DNA of 64,000 nt, from the NCBI GenBank assembly GCA_032433765.1, contig JAVIAB010000160.1:12182936-12246935 (forward strand). The letters are read 5' to 3'. A program made the translations under genes and the position numbers. The stretch comes from Megaustenia siamemsis. Taxonomy: Eukaryota > Mollusca > Gastropoda > Stylommatophora > Ariophantidae. Every line of letters starts with the position of its first letter. The stretch's first letter is position 1. Below, piece by piece: positions 44,166-54,868 of this stretch. The notes under the pieces were generated by a model. It saw only the letters and a program-made list of their open reading frames with translations. It did no database searches and was not told the origin of the DNA.

Positions 44166-44905
44166 CGAAGGAGCCTCGATAGCACAGTGGTTAGTGAACT
44201 GGAGTACAAAGGAAAAGAGGTAGGCTTCGATCCCAACCGACGGCTTCCGGGTTCACCCAGCCTTAAATGGGTACCGGATTTTTTTCTGGGAATGTAAAGC
44301 GGCACGTGCGTAATACCGACCATATTACCCCAAAAATTATGTTCTGAAGGTCTGTACAATTTATGGTCATCATCATCAGCATCAAGTACCGGGCCTACTG
44401 GCGTAGGTGATCATGTCTCTCCACAACTTTCGATCTCGGCAGCTATTTATCATTTCTGTTGTTGGCCTTCTGTCAAGCCTTTCTCTTAATCTGTCTGTTA
44501 TGTTTTCTCTTTGCTTCCCTCTATCTCTTCGTCCCTCAATTTTTCCAGTTGTTACAATATATTCCAGTTTTTCTCTTCTCATTACATGGCCAAAAAATTA
44601 TGATTGTTTTTTCCTAATATTGAAAATTAGCTCTCTTTTTGCTTAGACCTCTCTCAGAACATCTTCATTACTCTTCTTAACTGTCCATGGTACTCTCAAC
44701 ATTCTTTTGTGAAATCACATTTCTACAGACTCCAGTGATTTTCTTGTCTGTTGTCCTATTGTCCATGATTCGTATCCATATGTTAAGACTGGCTCTACAT
44801 AACATTTAATAACTCTTTTTTTCTTGTTTCTTTGTACAATTTATGGTCACCAACACCATATTCCCTATTCGACACACGGCGGGACGGGGTACATTTTTTT
44901 TTCTT
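44166..44905 (+). mobile_element. tRNA-derived SINE interrupted by family C
   Basis: Plus-strand SINE: 'ggagcctcgatagcacag' head, B box 'gcttcgatccc', body to 'gtacaatttatggtca' at 44369. It resumes at 44833 with 'tgtacaatttatggtcacca' and ends in the hairpin region and T-run near 44905. The gap is a LINE insertion (next entry). Confidence 0.9.
44370..44832 (-). mobile_element. Family C insertion in a SINE, 17-bp TSD
   Basis: 5'-truncated family C on the minus strand: MRREKLEYIVTTGKIEGRRD with RDRKLWRDMITYASRPGT, a (tga)-rich 3' tail at 44370, and the 5' truncation at 44832. The SINE segment 'tgtacaatttatggtca' is duplicated at 44353-44369 and 44833-44849. Confidence 0.95.
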
Positions 44906-45130
44906 ATCTTTTATCTATGCCTCCCTCTATCGCTTCGTCCCTCAGATTTTCCCGGTTTTTGCAATATATTCCAGCTTTTTCCATCTCATTACATGGTCAA
45001 AAATGATTATTGTTTCTTCCTAATATTGGAAATTAGTTCTCTTTTTGCTTTGGTCTCTTTCAGAAATATTTCATTATTTTTTTTAGCTGTCCATGGTATT
45101 CAAAACATTCTTCTGGACACAATTCTACGT
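44906..45130 (-). mobile_element. Family C internal fragment
   Basis: 'ctccctctatcgcttcgtcc' through 'agctgtccatggtattcaaa' is a second, more diverged stretch of family C, directly after the SINE tail and lacking its own 3' end. Confidence 0.85.
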
Positions 45131-45139
45131 GCACAACAA

Positions 45140-45400
45140 TTTTTTTTATTTTCACGAACTCCGTAGCACGCGAGAGCTCCACGGTGTTGGTTGGTTTCCA
45201 CTGACAACTTTCACCGACAGCGGCCACATTTTTGATCAGCTGTTTCCGATCTTAACATCCAGGGTTATTTAACGTGCGCGAGTGCACACGAGACCTCCTT
45301 TTTATTTATTGCCGTTATCAGAGAGGACTAGACACCGGATCTTCTGACCCAAGAGTTCAAGTTAATTCACGTGGTCGCATAAAGCCACGAATTAATTTTT
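45140..45400 (+). repeat. Dispersed repeat R3, single copy
   Basis: Shares 'taacgtgcgcgagtgcacac' and 'agaggactagacaccggatc' with the element at 56190-57055. The wording recalls a dispersed repeat common in mollusc genomes (from memory). Its final ~31 bp occurs once here, whereas it is amplified at 56391-57055. Confidence 0.7.
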
Positions 45401-45404
45401 CCTA

Positions 45405-45490
45405 ATTTTGCAAAATCACAACCGCTTCTGGTGAGCTTCATACCCCAGTCCTTCCTGACAGGAAACTTAATTAAGAGAAATACCTCTACT
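45405..45490. repeat. Left direct repeat flanking a family J insertion
   Basis: 'attttgcaaaatcacaacc' and the following ~65 bp recur at 46111-46195 with roughly one difference per ten bases. The family J copy lies exactly between. Confidence 0.8.
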
Positions 45491-46110
45491 AGACGTACGA
45501 TCTTGCATGTATATGGGCAGTAATATAGATACGGTGGGAGGAACGGAAAATGATACCAAAATAAGGATAGTAAAAACAAAAGGAGCTTTTGTTGCACTGG
45601 TAAACATATGGAAGTCCAAAGAAATTAGGTTAAATACAAAAATAAAATTTTTTAACTCCAATGTTAATTCAGTCCTATTATGTGACTGTGAAACATGGAG
45701 AACAACAACATTGACAATCATGAAGAACTTCATTAATTCCAGACTTTCATTAATGAATGTTTAGGCAGAATAAAAGGATGAAAATGGCAGGACAAAATCA
45801 CTAATATAGAATTATGAAAATGTACCAGTCAAATACCAGTGGGTATAGAGATACAGCGAAGACGATGGCGCTTGATAGAACACACACTGCGGAAACCAAC
45901 TGAGAGTATTACAGAACATGCGCTTTTTTGGAATCCCCAGGGAAAAGACAAAGAGGAAGACCAAGAAATTCTTGGAGAAGACAGACAGAAGCAGAGATGA
46001 AGATGATGGGGAAAACATGGAATGATCTTATGGCAAGAAACAGAACGGCTTGGAAAGTGTTTGTTGAAGACCTATGCTCCACAGGGAGCTGAAAAGATAG
46101 AAGAAGAAGA
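45491..46110 (+). pseudogene. Non-LTR family J, RT thumb and C-terminus
   Basis: Plus strand MGSNIDTVGGTENDTKIRIV (Y-L-G-S-x-V-D region), then NIWKSKEIRLNTKIKFFNSN, V-L-L-C-D-C-E-T-W, then with frameshifts the RRRW-like block, GKRQRGRPRN-like DNA, and K-V-F-V-E-D-L-C-S-T-G-S followed by a (gaa)n tail. The longest J copy. The terminal 38 bp is present once. Confidence 0.9.
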
Positions 46111-46195
46111 ATTTTGCAAAATCACAACCACTTCCGATGAGCTTTATACTCCAGTCCTTCCTGACATGAAGCTGACGTCCTACGTCTAGAAAACA
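46111..46195. repeat. Right direct repeat flanking a family J insertion
   Basis: Partner of 45405-45490. Followed by a C homopolymer at about 46199-46208. Confidence 0.8.
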
Positions 46196-46213
46196 CCTCC
46201 CCCCCCCCCAATC

Positions 46214-46310
46214 GTTATCATCAAGTACATTGCCTGTTAGTGTAGGCGACCATAACCCTTCACAACTTTCCATCTCTACAATTGATTATCAGTTCTGTTT
46301 GTTTGCTTCC
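46214..46310 (-). mobile_element. Family C/D terminal fragment
   Basis: 'atcatcaagtacattgcctg' and 'gtgtaggcgaccataac' are the 3' end of C/D elements, minus strand, truncated after about 95 bp. Confidence 0.75.
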
Positions 46311-46392
46311 TAAAAAATCCACTCTCGGAAATTGCCTTATACTATTTCTCTCTATCTTCTTCTATTTTTTCTCTCAATTTCTCCCTTTGTCG

Positions 46393-47053
46393 CAGTAAAT
46401 TTAAATATCTGCGAACATTGATAGACGCTAGATGTACAGCAGAGATGAGATGGTAGATGTACAACAGAGGTGAGATGGTAGATGTACAACAGAGGTGAGA
46501 TGGTAGATGTACAACAGAGATGAGGTGCAGAATGGTTCAGGCAAAAGCAGCTTCTCAACAACAAAACTGAGGAAAATACTGTGAAATCTATTTTTGACAA
46601 TAGAAACAAGAAAAAGAGTTCTTAAATGTTATATTGAGCCAGTCTTAACATATGTATGTGAATCATGGACAATAGGACAACAGACAAGAAAATCACAGGA
46701 GGCTGTAAAAATGTTGTTTTACTGAAGAATGTTAAGAATACCATGGACAGCTAAGAAGAGTAATGAAAAAGTTATGAAAGAGGCCAAAGCAAAAAGAGAG
46801 CTAATTTTCAATGTTAGGAAGAAACAATCATTATGTTTTAGCCATGTGATGAGAAGAGAACAACTGGAATATATTGTAATATCTGGAAAAATTGAGGGAC
46901 AAAGAGATAGAGGGAAGCAAAGAAAAAGATACCAGACAGCTTAAGAGAATGGCCTGGCAGAAGATCAACAACAGAAATGATAAATAACTGTCGATATCAA
47001 AATTTGTGTTGAGACATGATCGCACACGCCAGAAGGCATTGCACTTGATAATG
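46393..47053 (+). pseudogene. Non-LTR family C, 3' portion
   Basis: Plus strand F-K-Y-L-R-T-L-I-D-A-R-C-T-A-E-M-R, an internal 25-bp repeat, Q-A-K-A-A-S, Y-V-N-H-G-Q-x-D-N-R, W-T-A-K-K-S-N-E-K-V-M-K-E-A, MRREQLEYIVISGKIEGQRD and Q-R-K-R-Y-Q-T-A. Stops and shifts throughout. A short inverted stretch of C/D sequence follows at 47055-47115. Confidence 0.87.
46429..46527 (+). repeat. 25-bp x4 repeat in family C coding sequence
   Basis: 'gatgtacaacagaggtgaga' plus 'tggta' in four copies at the R-C-T-x-E-x-R-C-R-M segment, which other C copies have once ('agatgtacaaaagaggtgag' on the sense strand at about 8333). Confidence 0.9.
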
Positions 47054-47655
47054 ATCGCAACATATTCCAGCTTCTCCATTCTCGTTATGACGAGAAAAAG
47101 ATGAATATTTTCTTGTGACGTCGATAGAAAACACACACAACCACAAATTAAACAGAATGTTCTAGCCTGGACCAGGCATCCAATCAGCAAACACCGCTAC
47201 ACCATCTTCAAACAAGACAATAACATTGACAATATATGTGCATGTTTATTTAATTATTATTAAATCTATTTTTATTATAATATCGGGGCTAGACGGTGCT
47301 TCTTGTAGAGACATGCATATAAAGTATGCGCATACACCGACCTTCAGCATTTCACCACAATACAACCTGCTCCATTGCTTTATTGATGTCTTTGTTTGGA
47401 TTTTTTTTCTAGACACGACATGAATTATTTGGGATGAAAGCTGATTTGATTTGTGTCTGATCTAGCTCAAGATGGGCATCCGGGCGGTGACGTGGCGCTT
47501 TGTGTGGTTTGATAACGTCGAGTGGCGCTATAGAGGGGAGCGGTGCTGGGGAGTCCTTGTGGCCGACGTGGAACATCTTGTCTGCATCGTAATGGTCTCT
47601 GCTGGGGGAGTGAATCTACCACTTGTAGGATGTGAACCACCTTTATTTGCACACA
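47054..47655. other. No gene recognised; GC-rich patch at 47462-47640
   Basis: 47462-47640 is distinctly GC-rich ('gatgggcatccgggcggtga') against an AT-rich background and is open on both strands. I cannot assign it; it may be a fragment of a different element. The rest is AT-rich. Confidence 0.45.
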
Positions 47656-47656
47656 C

Positions 47657-47659
<3 letters not shown>

Positions 47660-47693
<34 letters not shown>
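47660..47693. repeat. (TA)n microsatellite
   Basis: About 17 TA dinucleotides. Confidence 0.97.
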
Positions 47694-47698
<5 letters not shown>

Positions 47699-48020
47699 GA
47701 GAGAGAGCATATGGAGATGTGAGCGATAGTAAAGAGACAGGAAGAGAGAGAAAGAGAGAGGAAGGAGAGGATAAGAGAAGGCGACATAGGGGGATGAGAA
47801 AAGAGAAAGAGAGGGGGAATAGAGAAGGGCATGAGGGCGAGGGAAAAGAGAGGAGAGAATAGGGCAGAAAGAGGAGGAGAGAAAGGGAGAGAGGAGGAAA
47901 GAAAGAGGGGGAGAGAAAGATTGGGGAAAGTGAAAGCATGGGAAGAGAGGGGGAAGAGAAATCGGGAAATGGAGAGGGAAGAAAGAGTAGGGGGAGGAGA
48001 GAGAGAGAGGGGGGAGCTAG
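47694..48020. repeat. GA-rich polypurine tract
   Basis: Purine-rich plus strand ('gagagagaaagagagaggaa'), less regular than 37398-37905. Frames on either strand are artefacts. Confidence 0.92.
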
Positions 48021-48189
48021 ACAAAACTGGTGTGTTAAAATTAAAAATAAAACCAAATATAAAGAAAGGAACAAAGTATAATCAACAAATAGGGAAAAAT
48101 GTTTTGAAAATAGATACATAAGATTAGATATTTGAGATAGTAGGGACAGATGGGTAAGAATGAGAGAGGAAGGATCTAGGAACGAAGAC

Positions 48190-48415
48190 AGGGTGGAAGG
48201 AAGGATGAAGGGAAGAAGGGAGGGAAGGAAGAAAGAAAGAAATAACGGAAGGATGGATGGATGGATGGATGGATGGATGGAAAGAAAGAAAAAAATTAAT
48301 GGAGGAAGGACAGGAAAGGAAGGAAGGAAGGAAGGAAGGAAGGAAGGAAGGAAGGAAGGAAGGAAGGAAGGAAGGAAGGAAGGAAGGAAGGAAGGAAGGA
48401 CGGAAGGAAGACAAA
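48190..48415. repeat. (GGAA)n and (GGAT)n microsatellite
   Basis: Purine-rich 'ggaagaagggagggaagg', then (ggat)n at about 48250-48280, then an uninterrupted (ggaa)n run at about 48315-48398. Confidence 0.97.
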
Positions 48416-48420
48416 GTGAG

Positions 48421-48765
48421 AATTTGGTCGACGAAATAAGTATTTGGTTTGCTAATTTCTTGTAGCGGGTGATGTGACGTGTTTCGTTAGACAGAGATAA
48501 ATGTCTGCTGGTCTCAACCAGTTATATTTATCCTTGTTATTATTTCTTCTTTACAAAACGTTTCATATGCCCTGTCGTAGTAGGGCAGCAACATTTGTGC
48601 CACTGGGCCCGATACATTCGACTTTCTTCCAATCGTTTTTGGATCGAGTTTAATTTTTACTTCAATTTCCAACTGAGTGGCAAAGCTAAGCAGTCTACTT
48701 TTGGAGCCACACCAAGACGATGATGAAGTCTTGGTCAAATTTGATTCGCTAACCTCGAGATAGAA
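48421..48765. other. No gene recognised
   Basis: Contains a 74-codon minus-strand frame (48738-48514) with no known domain. Confidence 0.6.
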
Positions 48766-49148
48766 AACAGAACAGAGAATTGAAGCCTTTGAAGTGTGAA
48801 TTTATAGAAGAATAGGTAGAATTGGATGGAAGGAAAAGAAAACAAACGATGAAGTCTTAAAAACAACTAAAAATGAAAAGAGAACTACTTAAGCACAATT
48901 CAAACAAGACAAATGCGATCTTTGGGCCATGTTAAAAGACACAACAGCTTACTAAAAGTATTTCTGGAGGAGAAAATACAAGGTAAAAGAGGCAGAGGCA
49001 GACCAAGACTTACGTGGACCAGTAACATCAAAGATGGACAAACCAGCCTATGACAACCTGCACCATCAGAGCAAGAGACAGAGCAGAATGGCGCTCCATG
49101 GTAGCCAACCTTCGTTGCGGAGAACGCACTCGATGATGATGATGAGCC
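48766..49148 (+). pseudogene. Non-LTR family E, 3' fragment
   Basis: Plus strand E-Q-R-I-E-A-F-E-V, I-Y-R-R-I-G-R-I-G-W-K-E-K, then in a shifted frame GRGRPRLTW-like DNA and 'gcgctccatggtagccaacc' (W-R-S-M-V-A-N), with an atgatgatgatgag tail. A single-copy reference for the 53-bp array. Confidence 0.88.
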
Positions 49149-49495
49149 TCGAGAAAGATAACTATCAGGCTTTGAACCACTAGCTGCTGTTTGCTAAATC
49201 TGAATGCCCATTTTATACGCTGGACTATTCAAACAAACAATAATGAAAGTATACATGACATGCTGAACTGTCTACAGCCATTAATACCTTCTATTACCAT
49301 TGTCGATATGTGCCAAGCATAAATAACAAATAACTAAATAATACATACTTTACTGTCGGAGCTGGTAGCTGGCATACTTCAGATTACACTGTGTGAATGA
49401 CAAAACACTCAACGCTCATCGATTGCTCTCTTCTTATTGGTGTATCAATTCTCTTATTATCAAATGTCTTTTCTAGTATTACTTTATTGTGCATG
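49149..49495. other. No gene recognised
   Basis: AT-rich. No known element. Confidence 0.6.
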
Positions 49496-49800
49496 CTATG
49501 GTGAAATGTTTACTAAGTGCTGATTTGATTCTACTCATGGACTCAGTTTCATTACAGTCTGTATAACCCCATATCAGCTCCACCATTTCTCACGAGCGAT
49601 CACTTGTCCCACACATCTTGTCATATTGAGAATTCACAACAAACTTGACGATGTTCTCAGATAGTCAGGACCACACTAACACTGTCGGCTAGTCTATCCG
49701 CGACTATATTGCTGCAAGCCCCAGTGTACCCTGGAAACTACTATACCGTATTTCCAATACGCCCTAAGACAATCTGGTCACTTTTCCTTATTACCAACAT
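49496..49800 (-). pseudogene. Possible family B RNase H fragment
   Basis: On the minus strand a G-Y-T-G-A-C-S-N-I-V-A-D-R-L-A-D reading resembles the family B G-H-A-G-V-x-x-N-E-R-A-D-R-L-A motif with loss of the His. A related short patch lies at about 50870-50930. Heavily decayed. Confidence 0.5.
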
Positions 49801-49865
49801 CATTACTGTTTCTTGCTGTCTATTCTTTTCTCAGTTCTAATAGCAGAACGTACACATCATCATCA

Positions 49866-50310
49866 TCATCATCAAAATTCGCCATATCGGTTGGTGTAGG
49901 CGATCATGTCCCTCCACAATCTTCTATCTACAGTGCATCGTATCAGTTCTGTTCTTGACTGTTTTCCATGCCATGGCACTAAGCTATCTAGTATTTTCTC
50001 TCTTTGTCGTCCTTGATTTCCCTTTCCCTCTATTTTGCCAGTTTTAACTAAGTATACCAACTTTCCTCTTCTCATGATGTGCCCTAAAATGTTGATTGTT
50101 TCTTTCTCCTGTTTCCTATGAGCTCCCTTTTTGTGTTGGCCTCTCTGAGAATGCTCTCGTCACTCTTCTTAGCTGTTCAGGGAACTTTCAAAATTGTTCT
50201 GAGAAATCTCATCTCTATGGCCCCCAATCGTCTTTTTATTTCTTAATCTACTGTCCATGATTCACTTCCATAGGTCAGAAATGAATGTATATTTCATCGA
50301 TAACACTTAT
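49866..50310 (-). pseudogene. Non-LTR family D, 3' fragment
   Basis: Minus strand MRRGKLVYLVKTGKIEGKGN, then RRLWRDMIAYTNRYG, with a (tga)n 3' tail at 49856-49873. Further 5', NEESILREANTKRELIGNR-like DNA with stops. Confidence 0.88.
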
Positions 50311-50394
50311 TACTCTTCTTTTTATTCTAATTATTTTTCATTTATTTTTCTCATAGCAGTTTAAAAGATTTGTACAATCTTTAAAATTTGTAAT

Positions 50395-50700
50395 GTTCAT
50401 TGCTAGGATACATTATGTGTAATGTTCATTGTTAGGATACATTATGCGTAATGTTCATTGCTAGGATACATTTTGTGTAATGTTCATTGTTAGGATACAT
50501 TATGTGTAATGTTCATTGTTAGGATACATTACGTGTAATGTTCATTGCTAGGATACATTATGTGTAATGTTCATTGCTATGATACATTATGTGTAATGTT
50601 CATTGTTAGGATACATTATGTGTAATGTTCATTGCTAGGATACATTATGTGTAATGTTCATTGCTAGGATACATTATGTGTAATGTTCATTGCTAGATAC
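50395..50700. repeat. 29-bp minisatellite, about 10.5 copies
   Basis: 'taatgttcattgctaggata' plus 'cattatgtg', with a gctagg/gttagg alternation. Confidence 0.95.
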
Positions 50701-51175
50701 ATAGTTTTCATGCAACTTTGCGACACTCATTGTAGAGTTGACGTATAGAATAGCTGGAACAAAATTATCGATCAAGAGAGTAATCATGAAATATGAAGAA
50801 ACTAATAATGTCATTAAGAATTAGAGTTGGCTGTCGATATTTAGCGACAGACATGACACTCTTCTGTTCACGGAATCAGTTTTAGTGCAGTCGCGAGATC
50901 CCATTATCAGCTCCACCACCACATGTCACCAGTATACCGCCAAAGCGTGTTAGCAAATTCTCTTGACAAGAATCTCCTTCCGTACACCACTAGTCGGCGA
51001 CACAGACGACGATTCCAAATGACTTACATTGAAAAGAGAGCTCACTGTCACTCCATCTCCAATTTCCTTGAAAACAAACATTTAAATAGAAAAATGCACC
51101 CGAAACGTGTTAAGCGACAAGGCTCGTCTCTGCAAAAACAGAACAACATGTAGCAATTTTGAGTGTCAGTTATGA
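50701..51175. other. No gene recognised; basic 76-codon open frame
   Basis: The frame at 50923-51153 encodes a Lys/Arg-rich peptide (R-R-H-R-R-R-F near residue 26) with no domain that I recognise and no conservation evidence. I would not call it a gene. Confidence 0.4.
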
Positions 51176-51182
51176 CGTTAGT

Positions 51183-51425
51183 GAGCCGCGATAGCTCAGT
51201 TATTAGTGAACTGGACTACAAAGGACAAGGGGTAGGGTTCGATCCCAACCGACGAATTCCGGTTTCACCTAGCCTTAAATTGGTACCGGATTTTTTCTGG
51301 GAAAGTAAAGCGGCACGGGTTTCGGTTACCCCGAAATCATGTGCTGAAGGTCTGTAAAATTTATGGTCACTTAAACCATATTCCCTATACACCAATTGGC
51401 GTGACGGGACTATTTACTATACTTT
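51183..51425 (+). mobile_element. tRNA-derived SINE (internal deletion)
   Basis: Plus-strand copy with A box 'tagctcagttattagtg' and B box 'ggttcgatccc'. About 15-20 bp are missing after 'gcggcacggg' compared with 17225-17483. The 3' hairpin is damaged (caccaattggcgt). Confidence 0.9.
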
Positions 51426-51589
51426 TACTGATGTTGTAAGCGAGATATGGTAACGTTGGACGTTAACAGTGGACAAACAGAAACAGATAAGAACATGTCT
51501 AGAGGTAATAGGAAGGTAGTTTAACGTGATGAAAGCTGCTTAAGCAGAGTAATGAACACGTTCAAAGAGATAATTTGTCAATGAGAACG

Positions 51590-51850
51590 GAAGCTTGATC
51601 AAGGAGAACGGAAGCTTGATCAAGGAGAACGGAAGCTTGATCAAGGAGAGCGAAAGCTTGATCAAGGAGAGCGAAAGCTTGATCAAGGAGAACGGAAGCT
51701 TGATCAAGGAGAACGAAAGCTTGATCAAGGAGAACGAAAGCTTAATCAAGGAGAACGGAAGCTTGATCAAGGAGAACGAAAGCTTGATCAAGGAGAACGA
51801 AAGCTTGATCAAGGAGAACGGAAGCTTGATCAAGGAGAACGAAAGCTTGG
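51590..51850. repeat. 21-bp minisatellite, 12 copies
   Basis: Unit 'aagcttgatcaaggagaacg' plus one base. Every unit carries AAGCTT overlapping TGATCA. With a period of seven codons both strands stay open (L-I-K-E-N-G-S), an artefact. Confidence 0.97.
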
Positions 51851-51860
51851 CACCAGCAGA

Positions 51861-51930
51861 AGATGGAAACAGTCATACCCTTGTGCTCATGTAAACAGAC
51901 AGTCATACCCTTGCGGTCATGTAAACAGAT
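51861..51930. repeat. 31-33-bp tandem duplication
   Basis: 'acagtcatacccttgtgctc' to 'atgtaaaca' occurs twice. Confidence 0.85.
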
Positions 51931-52139
51931 AAGAGAGCATCTAGACGGCTGTTTGTTTTTATTTTAAATTGACATTTTGGTAATAAACTTGTCAATTTTT
52001 CAGCTTTTATAGAAGAAGATGTTCCGAGCCTGACACATTCCTATTATTCTTAAAACAAAGGATATTTTATGGGAGTGGTTTCATTTTGTGACATCGGGCA
52101 CAAAACGAGCAATTAGAAATTCAAGTTAATATTTATGTA

Positions 52140-53085
52140 CAAATGATATCCTAACAGTTAATGTCCCTAACAAATTATACCCTAACAGTTAATGTTCCTA
52201 ACAAAAAATGTCCTACTAGTTAATGTCCCTAACAAGTGATGTCCTAGCAGTTAATGTCCCTAACAAATGATGTCCTAGCAGTTAATGTTCCTAACAAATG
52301 ATATCCAAACAGTTAATGTCCCTACAAATGATATCCTAGCAATTAATGTTCCTAACAAATGATGTTCTAGCAGTTAATGTCCCTAACAAGTGATGTCCTA
52401 ACAGTTAATGTCCCTAACAAATGATATCCTAGCAATTAATGTTCCTAACAAATGATGCCGTAGCAGTTAATGTCCCTAACATGTGATGTCCTAACAGTTA
52501 ATGTCCCTAACAAATGATATCCTAGCAATTAATGTTCCTAACAAATGATGCCGTAGCAGTTAATGTCCCTAACAAATGATGTCCTAGCAGTTAATGTCCC
52601 TAACAAATGATGTCCTAGCAGTTAATGTCCCTAACAAATAATGTCCTAGTAGTTAATGTCCCTAACAAATGATGTCCTAGCAATTAATCTCCCTAACAAA
52701 TGATATCCTAGCGGTTAATGTCCCTAACAAATGATGTCCTAGCAGTTAATGTCCCTAACAAATGATGTTCTAGCAGTTAATGTCCCTAACAAATGATGTC
52801 CTAGCAGTTAATGTCCCTAACAAATGATGTCCTATCAGTTAATGTCCCTAACAAATGATGTCATAGCAGTTAATGTCCTTAACAAATGATATCCTAACAG
52901 TTAATGTCCCTAACAAATGATATCCTAGCAATTAATGTCCCTAACAAATGATATCCTAGCAATTAATGTCCCTAACAAATGATATCCTAGCAATTAATGT
53001 CCCTAACAAATGATATCCTAGCAATTAATGTCCCTATCAAATGATATCCTAGCAGTTAATGTCCCTAACAAATGATCACTGGCAA
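52140..53085. repeat. 31-bp minisatellite, about 30 copies
   Basis: 'gttaatgtccctaacaaatg' plus 'atgtcctagca', with atatcc/atgtcc and gcagtt/gcaatt variants clustered by block. The right end is nearly pure 'atatcc...caatt'. Confidence 0.96.
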
Positions 53086-53265
53086 ATCTAAAGAGTTGTG
53101 GGAGATGCAATATTCAATTATTTAATCACCAAAGTTTTTTTGTTTTCCATTTTAAAAAAAATGAAAGTTCTCTTCATCACTTTGAACATTTAACAGAAGA
53201 TGGGTTTGTGTAATCTAACCTCCAGGAAAGACACAATAGAGGAAATCTACAGAAGTATCATGACA

Positions 53266-53925
53266 AGCAACTGTGTCTGGAACAAAAAAAAGCAAACTGT
53301 GTCTGGAACAAAAAAAAGCAACTGTGTCTGGAACAAAAAAAAGCAACTGTGTCTGGAACAAAAAAAAGCAACTGTGTCTGGAACAAAAAAAAGCAACTGT
53401 GTCTGGAACAAAAAAAAAGCAACTGTGTCTGGAACCAAAAAAAAGCAACAGTGTCTGGAACAAAAAAAAAAGCAACTGTGTCTGGAACAAAAAAAAGCAA
53501 CTGTGTCTGGAACAAAAAAAAGCAACTGTGTCTGGAACAAAAAAAGCAACTGTGTCTGGAACAAAAAAAAAAGCAACTGTGTCAGGAACAAAAAAAAAGC
53601 AACTGTGTCTGGAACAAAAAAAAAGCAGCTGTGTCTGGAACAAAAAAAAGCAACTGTGTCTGGACCAAAAAAAAAAGCAACTGTGTCTGGAACAAAAAAA
53701 AAGCAACTGTGTCTGGAACAAAAAAAAGCAACTGTGTCTGGAACAGAAAAAAAGCAACTGTGTCTGGAACAAAAAAAAAGCAACTGTGTCTGGAACAAAA
53801 AAAAAGCAACTGTGTCTGGAACAAAAAAAAAGCAACTGTGTCTGGAACAAAAAAAAAAAAAACAACTGTGTCTGGAACAAAAAAAAAAGCAACTGTGTCT
53901 GGAACAAAAAAAAAGCAACTGCTAG
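53266..53925. repeat. 23-30-bp minisatellite with variable A-runs
   Basis: About 26 copies of 'gcaactgtgtctggaac' separated by A-runs of 6 to 13. Length variation comes almost entirely from the A-runs. Long frames on both strands are artefacts. Confidence 0.96.
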
Positions 53926-54868
53926 AATAATCAAGTAAAGGAGAAACATAAAAGAAACAAAGGGGGAAAGGGGGAAGAAGAACTCATGAGAATGTTATGG
54001 AAGGTAGTGAACATGACGCACATTTATAGAGAGGTCTTCATGTCAGCCAGCACGGCACTTGATGATGGTAATGACGATGTAACATTGATGTCCGTATTTG
54101 AATTTCCCGTGTACGTCACTTCCTTCCTGCAGCAACAGAACAGCGACGGATGCACCAAGTATAGACGAATGCAGCCAAATTGCTCCACCTTGCCCACTCA
54201 GGAACTATGATATCCAGATTGACAGAAATCTGGCCCACATGACACCATTACTTATTTGACATTTGCCTAATTGCCACCTTCCCTCTAGAGTCCACTCTAT
54301 CAGTTTTTCTTGTTATTTTTAAAACTTACTTTCGTGACCTATCATATTTCATCACTTGTTTGTTGTTAAACATATTTGTTTCGTTATTGACAGAATGTCA
54401 ACTAAATACCTGCCCTACTTGGCCTGATCGACCTGCATATATCAAATGATGCAATGTTTTCTCAAAATACCTTTCGTGATGTCTCTACCCCAGATTTGGA
54501 CATTTCACAGCCTGCTGAAGTTATATCGGGCAGAGAACATTAAATATGATAGGACAATCTCGCACCGTGATATGTGTTCTTACGGATTATCTTTTCCTGA
54601 CTTTTGATCGTTATCTACGTCAGAGTTCATTGTAAAAGGTGAACTTGACCTTGACCACAGTGCAAAAGTTCAGAGAGGTCAGGGAAGCAGAATGCTTAAA
54701 CACCCGGATAAGGAACATACAATGCTTTTGGAAAATCTGCGGGTCATCTCTGAATACCGTCGCCGGTCGCTGGCAGAGAACTACAGGTGAGTTCCTACCT
54801 GTTTGTTGATTTCTTTAATGATGCATCATTTAGAGTGTCAGTTGTAAAATAAGATGCAATAAGGCAAA
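53926..54868. other. No gene recognised
   Basis: A 74-codon plus frame at 53986-54210 has no recognisable domain. The rest holds no element that I can name. Confidence 0.55.

Noticed and set aside
53200..53949. Long frames on both strands with V-S-G-T-K-K / F-Q-T-Q-L-L repeats
   Set aside because: Minisatellite with A-runs; both strands open over the same interval.
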